The notes below the pieces were generated by a model. It worked only from the letters and a program-made list of their open reading frames with translations, was not told where the DNA came from and did no database searches. Source: Acidithiobacillus ferruginosus (lineage in GTDB: Bacteria; Pseudomonadota; Gammaproteobacteria; Acidithiobacillales; Acidithiobacillaceae). From it: a DNA stretch of 12,354 nt. This document shows positions 6,569 to 12,354 of the stretch, one piece after another. The position numbers and the translations under genes were made by a program. Every line of letters begins with the position of its first letter. Positions within the stretch are counted from its first letter, which is position 1. The stretch covers positions 1 to 12,354 of the forward strand of contig NZ_JABBDR010000306.1 of assembly GCF_018854495.1 (NCBI RefSeq), read 5' to 3'.

Positions 6569-8059
6569 ATGGTGGATCAGGAACTCAATGACCAGATGCA
6601 GGTGCGGCGCGACAAGCTGGGACACTGGCGCAGCGAAGGCCATGCCTATCCCAACGGCTTCCGCCGCGATGCCCTGGCGGGCGATCTGCAAGAGCGTTAT
6701 GGCGATATGGACGCCACGGCGCTGGAGCAGGAGCCCATCGAGGCGCGGCTCGGCGGACGGCTGATGAGCCGCCGGGTCATGGGTAAGGCCAGTTTCGCCG
6801 ACATTCAGGATCAGTCCGGGCGTATTCAACTCTTTGTCAGCCGCGATAACCTGGGCGAAGAGGTCTACGCGCGCTTCAAGGGACTGGATTTCGGCGACAT
6901 CATCGGTGTGGATGGCCTCCTGTTCCGCACCAAGACCGGTGAGCTTTCGGTCAAAGTGCATGGCCTCCAACTGCTGAGCAAGGCCCTGCGCCCGCTGCCG
7001 GAGAAATGGCACGGGCTCGCCGACCCGGAAACCCGCTTCCGCCAGCGCTATGTCGATCTGATCGTCACCGAGGCCACCCGCCGCACCTTCCAGATTCGTG
7101 CGGAAACGGTGGCGGCCCTGCGCGATGGCCTGCGCCAGCGCGGCTTTTATGAAGCGGAGACGCCCATGATGCAGCCCGTCCCCGGTGGTGCCACGGCGCG
7201 GCCTTTTGTCACCCACCACCATGCCCTGGACATGACCCTGTACCTGCGTATCGCCCCGGAGCTGTACCTCAAGCGGTTGGTGGTGGGCGGCATTGAGCAG
7301 GTCTTTGAGATCAACCGCAACTTCCGCAATGAAGGTATTTCCACCCGCCATAACCCCGAGTTCACCATGCTCGAATGGTACGAGGCCTACGCCGACCACG
7401 TGCGCGCCATGGACCTCACCGAGACCCTGATCCGCGCCGCGGCACAGGCGGCCCTGGGCACTACGGCGATAAGCTATCAAGGGCTGGAGATCGACCTCGG
7501 CAAACCCTTCCACCGTTTGACGGTGACGGAATCGGTGCGTGCCCATAACCCCGATCTGGCGGATGCCGATCTGCGGGACCCCGCAGTGCTGGCTGCCAAA
7601 CTCGCGCAGTTGCACCTGCCCTGTCAGCCCGCCTGGGGCTGGGGCAAACGTCTCATCGAAATCTTCGAGAAGACGGTGGAAGGCCATCTCCAGCAGCCCA
7701 CCTTCATCACCGAGTATCCTCTGGAGGTCAGCCCGCTGGCGCGCCGTAATGATCTCGACCCCGAGGTCACGGATCGTTTCGAGCTGATGATCGCCGGCCG
7801 CGAGTTGGCCAACGGCTTCTCCGAGTTGAATGATCCCGAAGACCAGGCTGCCCGCTTCCGGGCGCAGGTCGAGGCCAAGGATGCCGGGGACGAGGAGGCG
7901 ATGTTCTTCGATGCCGACTATATCCGCGCCCTGGAATACGGCATGCCGCCGACCGCAGGGGTGGGGCTTGGAATCGACCGTCTGGTCATGCTCCTCGCTG
8001 ACCAGCCCAGCATTCGCGAGGTGATCCTTTTCCCCCATCTGCGACCGGAACAGATATGA
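6569..8059 (+). CDS. lysS: Lysyl-tRNA synthetase, class II
   Basis: This 496-residue cytoplasmic enzyme charges tRNA-Lys (E. coli LysS is 505). The N-terminal anticodon-binding OB domain is at about residues 58-140, with [18 protein letters not shown]. Class II motif 1 is near [10 protein letters not shown] (157-165). Motif 2 is R250[18 protein letters not shown]. Motif 3 is G466[18 protein letters not shown], ending FPHLRP. All expected catalytic stretches are present and there is no frameshift. ATG 6569 is preceded by AGGAAGGGG (about 6556-6564). Its TGA overlaps the lolC ATG in ATGA. The prfB-lysS order is widespread in proteobacteria. A long minus-strand open frame lies across this gene and prfB but is a shadow. 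Confidence 0.97.
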   Translation: MVDQELNDQMQVRRDKLGHWRSEGHAYPNGFRRDALAGDLQERYGDMDATALEQEPIEARLGGRLMSRRVMGKASFADIQDQSGRIQLFVSRDNLGEEVYARFKGLDFGDIIGVDGLLFRTKTGELSVKVHGLQLLSKALRPLPEKWHGLADPETRFRQRYVDLIVTEATRRTFQIRAETVAALRDGLRQRGFYEAETPMMQPVPGGATARPFVTHHHALDMTLYLRIAPELYLKRLVVGGIEQVFEINRNFRNEGISTRHNPEFTMLEWYEAYADHVRAMDLTETLIRAAAQAALGTTAISYQGLEIDLGKPFHRLTVTESVRAHNPDLADADLRDPAVLAAKLAQLHLPCQPAWGWGKRLIEIFEKTVEGHLQQPTFITEYPLEVSPLARRNDLDPEVTDRFELMIAGRELANGFSELNDPEDQAARFRAQVEAKDAGDEEAMFFDADYIRALEYGMPPTAGVGLGIDRLVMLLADQPSIREVILFPHLRPEQI

Positions 8060-9300
8060 GGTTTTACGAACTGTGGATCGGGGTACGTTACACCCGCGCC
8101 AAGCGTCGCAATCACTTCATTTCCTTCATCACCGGCACGGCGATCATGGGCATGGTCATCGGGGTGGCCGCGCTCATCGCGGTCATGGCGGTGATGAATG
8201 GTTTTGACCATACCCTGCGTTCGCGGATTCTGGCGGTAACCTCCGATGTCATCATTCAGGGCAACGGAGTGCCGGTACTGGACTGGCCGACGGCGGTGAA
8301 ACGCCTTTCGACGGTTCCCGGTGTGACCGGAGTGGCACCCTATGTTCAGGCGCAGGCCATGCTCTCCCACGACGGGCTGGTCAGTGGCGCGGTGATCGAG
8401 GGCATCGATCCGGCGTTGGAGAACCGCGTCAACAAGCTCAGCCAGGACATGAAAATGGGTGAGTTGCAGTCCCTGCAGACGCACCCCTGGAGTATCGTCC
8501 TCGGACGAGCCCTCGCGCGACAACTGGGCGTGACCGTAGGTGACAAGATTACCCTGATCTCGCCGCAGGGGGGCGTGACCCCACTGGGTGTAACCCCCGC
8601 CCTGCGCCAGTTCACGGTGGTGGGGCTCTTTTCCGTCGGTATTTACGCCTACGACAGCGGCATGGCCTATATCAATCTGGGCGATGCGCAGCGGCTCTAC
8701 GGGCTCAACCAGGGCGTGACGGGCCTGCGCATGCAGATCAAAGATCCCTTTACCGCCCCGGCCTTCGCCGCCCGTCTGCAACAACAGCTGGGCGCCGCTT
8801 TTTATATCCAGGACTGGACCCAGACCCACGAGAACTTCTTCAAGGCCCTGAGCATGGAGAAACTGGTGATGTTCGTGATCCTGTCGCTCATCATCGCCGT
8901 CGCCGCCTTCAACATCGTGGCGACCCTGGTGATGGTGGTCACCGATAAGGAAACGGATATCGCCATTCTCCGCACCATCGGCGTGACGCCACGCAGTATC
9001 ATGCTGATTTTTATGGTTCAGGGCGGGATCATCGGGCTCTTTGGCACGCTGCTCGGTGTCTTCTTCGGGGTGTTGCTGGCGTTGAATATTCCGACCCTGG
9101 TACCGGCCATCGAGCACTTGTTTCACGTCCAATTTATCTCGCCGGAGGTTTATTCCATCAGCCAGTTGCCCTCCAAGCTGGAGCCCTGGGATGTGATCCA
9201 TGTGGCCATCGCCGCGCTCATCATGAGCTGGATAGCGACGTTGTATCCATCCTGGCGCGCCTCCCGCGTCGCTCCCGCGGAGGCGCTGCGTTATGAGTGA
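8056..9300 (+). CDS. lolC: Lipoprotein-releasing system permease, LolC/LolE family
   Basis: This 414-residue inner-membrane permease extracts mature lipoproteins from the inner membrane and passes them to LolA, driven by LolD. The topology fits the family: a first membrane segment at about residues 21-47 ([18 protein letters not shown] region), a large periplasmic domain (about 50-265), then segments at about 268-296, 317-345 and 379-401. The motifs [13 protein letters not shown] at the N-terminus and [19 protein letters not shown] at the C-terminus are characteristic. It starts in a 4-base ATGA overlap with lysS and overlaps lolD by 8 bases, so the three are probably translationally coupled. 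Only one LolC/E-type gene is in the window; whether it pairs with a LolE or works as a LolF-like homodimer cannot be told here. Confidence 0.92.
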   Translation: MRFYELWIGVRYTRAKRRNHFISFITGTAIMGMVIGVAALIAVMAVMNGFDHTLRSRILAVTSDVIIQGNGVPVLDWPTAVKRLSTVPGVTGVAPYVQAQAMLSHDGLVSGAVIEGIDPALENRVNKLSQDMKMGELQSLQTHPWSIVLGRALARQLGVTVGDKITLISPQGGVTPLGVTPALRQFTVVGLFSVGIYAYDSGMAYINLGDAQRLYGLNQGVTGLRMQIKDPFTAPAFAARLQQQLGAAFYIQDWTQTHENFFKALSMEKLVMFVILSLIIAVAAFNIVATLVMVVTDKETDIAILRTIGVTPRSIMLIFMVQGGIIGLFGTLLGVFFGVLLALNIPTLVPAIEHLFHVQFISPEVYSISQLPSKLEPWDVIHVAIAALIMSWIATLYPSWRASRVAPAEALRYE

Positions 9301-9988
9301 GCAGATCATTCTTTCCGTCGAGCATCTGCGGCAGAGCTTCGCCATTGGTCGCGAGCGTCTGGAGGTCATCCGTGACATCAATCTGCAGGTGCGTCCCGGC
9401 GAACGCCTGGCGATTGTCGGCGCCTCCGGGCAGGGCAAGAGCACACTGATGCACCTCATGGGTGGCCTGGAGCGCCCGTCTGGGGGTAGGGTACGGATCC
9501 TCGGTCAGGAGGTTTACAAACTCAGCGAATCGGCGCGCAGCCGTTTGCGCAATCAGAGTGTCGGTTTCGTCTATCAGTTACACCGTTTGCTACCCGAGTT
9601 CACGGCACTGGAGAATGTCCTGCTCCCTCTCCTGATACGCCGGGTGCCGCGTCGTTCCGTAGAACCCTGGGGCAAGGAAATCCTGACTCGTGTCGGTCTG
9701 AGTGAGCGCCTGGATCACAAGCCCGGCATGCTCTCCGGTGGCGAACGGCAGCGGGTTGCGCTGGCGCGTGCGCTGGTCACCCGTCCGGCACTGCTCCTCG
9801 CCGACGAGCCCACCGGCAATCTCGACAGCGAGTCGGCGGAGAGCGTCCACCAACTGATGCTCGACCTCAATCAGGAACTGGGTACCGCACTGGTTATCGT
9901 CACCCATGAGCCGGCGCTGGCGGCACACATGGAGCGCGTACTCCGGCTGCAGGATGGCGTCCTGCAGCCGGAGTACGCGGCGCACTAA
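9293..9988 (+). CDS. lolD: Lipoprotein-releasing system ATP-binding protein LolD
   Basis: This 231-residue ABC ATPase powers LolC/E lipoprotein release on the cytoplasmic face of the inner membrane. Walker A is G43-ASGQGKST (K49). The Q-loop is Q95 in [18 protein letters not shown], a LolD-like stretch. The signature is L147[14 protein letters not shown], Walker B is ALLLADEP (D171, E172), the D-loop is GNLDSE and the switch His is H205. The ATG overlaps the lolC stop by 8 bases. The last codons form half of a perfect inverted repeat (9935-9979), and the TAA (9986-9988) overlaps the stop of the convergent downstream gene by 3 bases, with a shared span at 9985-9988. Confidence 0.96.
   Translation: MSEQIILSVEHLRQSFAIGRERLEVIRDINLQVRPGERLAIVGASGQGKSTLMHLMGGLERPSGGRVRILGQEVYKLSESARSRLRNQSVGFVYQLHRLLPEFTALENVLLPLLIRRVPRRSVEPWGKEILTRVGLSERLDHKPGMLSGGERQRVALARALVTRPALLLADEPTGNLDSESAESVHQLMLDLNQELGTALVIVTHEPALAAHMERVLRLQDGVLQPEYAAH
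9935..9979. terminator. Perfect 20-bp inverted repeat at the lolD 3' end (candidate bidirectional hairpin)
   Basis: CGCGTACTCCGGCTGCAGGA (9935-9954) is followed by the 5-base loop TGGCG and its exact reverse complement (9960-9979). The hairpin is GC-rich and would be very stable in RNA from either strand. It lies inside lolD coding sequence just before the overlapping stops of lolD and the convergent DUF2062 gene. No T-run follows on either strand, so a standard intrinsic terminator is not proven; it could be an RNA 3'-end stabiliser or pausing site instead. The structure itself is certain; the role is inferred. Confidence 0.5.
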
Positions 9989-10545
9989 AACCGGCTGCGC
10001 TGCAGGCGACGGCGCCGCAGCCGCCACAGTATCCAGAGTCGCCAGCCACCGAGTACTCCAAAGTACAGTATCAGGGCAAGCGCCCCGCCAAGAATGATGC
10101 TGCCCAGCCAGGTGAGGAGGTAGGCATGCCAGAGGCGGTCTCCCATGGCCATTACGCTGATCTGTCCATGGACCATGGCGTGGATATCCGCATAATGAAT
10201 GGTGATGGGCGGGGCCAGCCCCAACTGGTTGAGCAGCCAGAACCCCAGTTCATAGGATGCGAAGAAAAAGGGCACGATGGTAAAGGGTCCCGTCACGATG
10301 AAAGGCATGACGACGCCGACGGGGATATAGGCACGACGCCAGAGACTGATGAGCAGGATGCTCAGAACATGGCCAAAAAAAGGCAGGCTGCCGATAAAAG
10401 TGCCGATCGCGGCGGCACGGGCGACGTTGTGGCGATGGGGATGCCAGAGTACCGGGCGGGCCAGGTAATGGGTAAAGCGCCCCAGCGGTCGTTTGCTGAG
10501 GATGTCCTCGCGGGTGGGAAGGCGACAGAATGCAGGTAGGCGCAA
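9985..10545 (-). CDS. DUF2062 family membrane protein
   Basis: This is a 186-residue protein of a family without an assigned biochemical role. The family core is HRHNVARAAAIGTFIGSLPF (39-56) leading into a hydrophobic segment. Likely membrane segments are at about 44-69, 74-104 and 141-165, and the tail is Arg-rich ([13 protein letters not shown]), expected on the cytoplasmic side. The start is TTG at 10545-10543: there is no ATG or GTG near the N-terminus, an in-frame TAG lies ten codons upstream, and AGGA sits 9 bases before the TTG. The gene is convergent with lolD (4-base overlap of the ends) and divergent from comEC (start codons share a base). DUF2062 genes are often found near lol and comEC genes. 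Confidence 0.85.
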   Translation of the reverse strand: MRLPAFCRLPTREDILSKRPLGRFTHYLARPVLWHPHRHNVARAAAIGTFIGSLPFFGHVLSILLISLWRRAYIPVGVVMPFIVTGPFTIVPFFFASYELGFWLLNQLGLAPPITIHYADIHAMVHGQISVMAMGDRLWHAYLLTWLGSIILGGALALILYFGVLGGWRLWILWRLRRRRLQRSRF

Positions 10546-12354
10546 TGCGATATTTCCTGGATCGTAAGGGGGCTAGTGTAGCCAAGCCGCTGCCTTGGGC
10601 CAAATCCTGGCCGTCCTTGCCGCTTCTGGTCATCGCGATGGGGCTGGGGCTGGGGTTTTTTCACAGCTTCCGGCAATTGCCTGCTTTGTGGATTCCGCTT
10701 TCTGTAGCGCTTCCCGGACTGCTCCTGGTTTGGAAATGGCGGCCTGCGCTGCTGTTGACCGTCGCAGCGGGGGCCTTTGCCTGGGGCATCTGGCAGGCCG
10801 ATCTGCGCCTCGCCGTACAGTGGCCGGTGGGCCAGGACTTCACCGTCCGGGGGCGCATCGATTCCATACCCCAATTGGGGGGCCGGGAATATCGCTTTCT
10901 GGTGGCGCCCGAGCACTGGCCGGCAGAGGCCCCTGCGGGCGCCCGGCCTGACACCATTCTCGTTCACGGTAATCTTCCGGAAGTCCCCGTAGTCGGACAA
11001 CGCTGGCAGTTGCGGTTGCACAGTGAGTCTCTTGCCAGCCTGCCCGGCAGCCCCTTTGCTGACCTCGCCCGGCAGCGTTTTTGGGCCGGGGAGGGCGGGG
11101 TGGCACGGCTGCAGGATGCCCGGCTGTTGCCGGTTTCCCGCGAGAATCTCCAGGACAATATCGCGGTGGCCCGTGAGGCGGTGCTCCATGCCAGCAATAT
11201 GGCTCTGGACCGCGAAGCGGCAGGTTTTGTGCAGGCGCTGAGTATTGGTGTCGGCAACCAGCTCCCGCCGGAGATCTGGCAGGTCTACCGGGATACGGGC
11301 ACCGCCCACTTGCTGGTGATCTCCGGTTCCCACGTGGCCGTGGTCGCCGGCCTGGCCCTGTGGCTCGGTCAATGGCTGTGGCGGCGTATCCCCTGGCTGG
11401 TCGCTCGCTGGCCGGCGCAGACGGCGGGAGTCCTCTGCAGCATCCCGGCGGCCTGGGGCTATGCCAGTTTTACCGGCATGCAGATCCCCGGCGAGCGCGC
11501 CGCCTGGATGATCACGGCGGCGGCACTCGCCCATCTGCAGGGACGCCCAAACAACGCCTGGCAGGGGCTGTCCCTGGCCGCCTTGCTGATCGCGCTGAAA
11601 AACCCCGGCGCGCTGGTGGATGTGGGATTCTGGCTTTCTCTGGGCGCCGTGGCCGTGTTGGTGGCCATCGGCTATGGGGAAGGCGGCTGGCGCACGCTGC
11701 TGCGCAGCCAGTGGATGGTTTCCATTGCCCTGATGCCTTTACTGGCGGGACTCTTCGGACAGGTTTCCCTGATTTCCCCGATTGCAAACGTATTGGTGAT
11801 CCCGCTGGTCGAGATGCTTGCAGTGCCCCTGGCCTTGCTAGGCGCTTTTTTTGCACTGCTGGATCTGGAACTGCTCAGCCGCCTGCTTTTTCATCTGGTG
11901 GCGCTGGAAATGGATGCAGTGACCGCATTGCTGCGCATCCTGCTGCATATCCCATTTGCGCAGGTCAGCACGGGTACGGGTCGCACCTGGGCCTTGCTGG
12001 CGGCGGTGCTGGGACTCGCCATCTTTTTTCTGCCGCCGGGCTGGCCGGGGCGCCCCCTGGCTTTGCTGGGCATGGTACCGCTCCTGATCCCCGCCGGGGG
12101 CACCGCTGATCTGGAATTGCGTGCGCTGGATGCGGGATCCGGCATGCTGCTGTTCTGGCAGAAGGGGTCACAGAGCGGTATTTTCTCGGCAAATCTCTGG
12201 AAGGCGGCTAGTCGCCGCAGCGGCAGCCTCGCGCTTACGGCGGTGCTGCGCCAGCGGGGCGTGACGTGGGTGGACGCATGGTTACGCAGCGACATTTCCG
12301 CACCCCAGCCGCTGCCTGTTGCTGCCCGTCAGTGGTGGCCCGCCGGAGCCCGCG
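10545..12354 (+). CDS. comEC: ComEC/Rec2-type DNA uptake channel protein (3' end outside window)
   Basis: The frame from ATG 10545 is open to the window end (603 codons, no stop). ComEC carries transforming ssDNA across the inner membrane. Hydrophobic segments at about residues 24-45, 48-62 and 68-85 are followed by a soluble DUF4131-like part (to about 215). The Competence domain starts at A231-LSIGVGNQLPPEIW and continues RDTGTAHLLVIS-GSHVAVVAGL (I259-S-G-S262-H263, where SGLH is usual), with many hydrophobic helices to about 515. The C-terminal lactamase-like region begins L528-DAGSGM, and the place where HxHxDH is expected has WLRS582-D583-IS instead, so this domain looks degenerate. ATG 10530, with GGAAGG 7 bases upstream, is an alternative start adding five residues; 10545 has AGGTAGG. 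Confidence 0.88.
   Translation, partial: MRYFLDRKGASVAKPLPWAKSWPSLPLLVIAMGLGLGFFHSFRQLPALWIPLSVALPGLLLVWKWRPALLLTVAAGAFAWGIWQADLRLAVQWPVGQDFTVRGRIDSIPQLGGREYRFLVAPEHWPAEAPAGARPDTILVHGNLPEVPVVGQRWQLRLHSESLASLPGSPFADLARQRFWAGEGGVARLQDARLLPVSRENLQDNIAVAREAVLHASNMALDREAAGFVQALSIGVGNQLPPEIWQVYRDTGTAHLLVISGSHVAVVAGLALWLGQWLWRRIPWLVARWPAQTAGVLCSIPAAWGYASFTGMQIPGERAAWMITAAALAHLQGRPNNAWQGLSLAALLIALKNPGALVDVGFWLSLGAVAVLVAIGYGEGGWRTLLRSQWMVSIALMPLLAGLFGQVSLISPIANVLVIPLVEMLAVPLALLGAFFALLDLELLSRLLFHLVALEMDAVTALLRILLHIPFAQVSTGTGRTWALLAAVLGLAIFFLPPGWPGRPLALLGMVPLLIPAGGTADLELRALDAGSGMLLFWQKGSQSGIFSANLWKAASRRSGSLALTAVLRQRGVTWVDAWLRSDISAPQPLPVAARQWWPAGAR

Noticed and set aside
5534..8038. 834-codon open frame on the minus strand
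   Set aside because: It lies antisense to prfB and lysS, which have complete catalytic motifs and conserved lengths. The antisense translation has no recognisable domain; it is a GC-rich shadow frame.
7918..9459. 513-codon open frame on the minus strand
   Set aside because: It overlaps the ends of lysS and lolD and all of lolC, and has a His/Asp/Gln-rich low-complexity look typical of antisense translation.
11360..12109. 249-codon plus-strand open frame starting at 11360
   Set aside because: It is an out-of-frame shadow of comEC; the true comEC frame is open over the whole interval and encodes the Competence domain.
1..12354. CRISPR array, tRNA or rRNA gene, prophage
   Set aside because: No regularly spaced repeats, no tRNA-like or rRNA-like sequence and no phage structural genes were seen in reading through the window.

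Overview
The window is GC-rich, densely packed bacterial chromosome from a Gram-negative proteobacterium. It carries outer-membrane lipoprotein transport genes, an RF2 gene with a programmed frameshift, and the proteobacterial orders rpfE-like/recJ/prfB/lysS and lolC/lolD/DUF2062/comEC. The protein sequences look most like Acidithiobacillus or a related acidophile; that is a judgement from memory, not a database result.

Region 1 (1-4355) is a one-strand gene string. It holds the 3' end of hom (homoserine dehydrogenase with ACT domain), thrC (threonine synthase), an RpfE-type protein and recJ. ThrC, the RpfE-type gene and recJ are joined without gaps (1-base stop/start overlap, then 0-base spacing), so they are probably co-transcribed. 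ThrC carries an unusual Cys-rich insert.

Region 2 (about 4339-5433) looks like accessory DNA wedged between recJ and prfB. It contains a decayed IS3-family orfA that runs into the 3' end of recJ, a 66-base imperfect copy of an internal recJ segment, a RelB/RelE-type toxin-antitoxin pair with a candidate operator, a cluster of small hairpins and a candidate prfB promoter.

Region 3 (5434-9988) is prfB (complete only when read through a +1 frameshift site at codon 26), lysS, lolC and lolD. The last three overlap by 4 and 8 bases. The lolD 3' end contains a perfect 20-bp inverted repeat.

Region 4 (9985-12354) is a minus-strand DUF2062 membrane protein. Its stop overlaps the lolD stop and its TTG start shares a base with the start of comEC on the plus strand. 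ComEC is open to the window end (603 codons seen), and the part of its C-terminal metallo-beta-lactamase-like domain that is visible lacks the expected metal-binding motif.

No clear new system is visible. The best leads are the recJ-prfB scar island, the ThrC insert, the degenerate ComEC C-terminus and the lolD hairpin with overlapping convergent and divergent gene ends.
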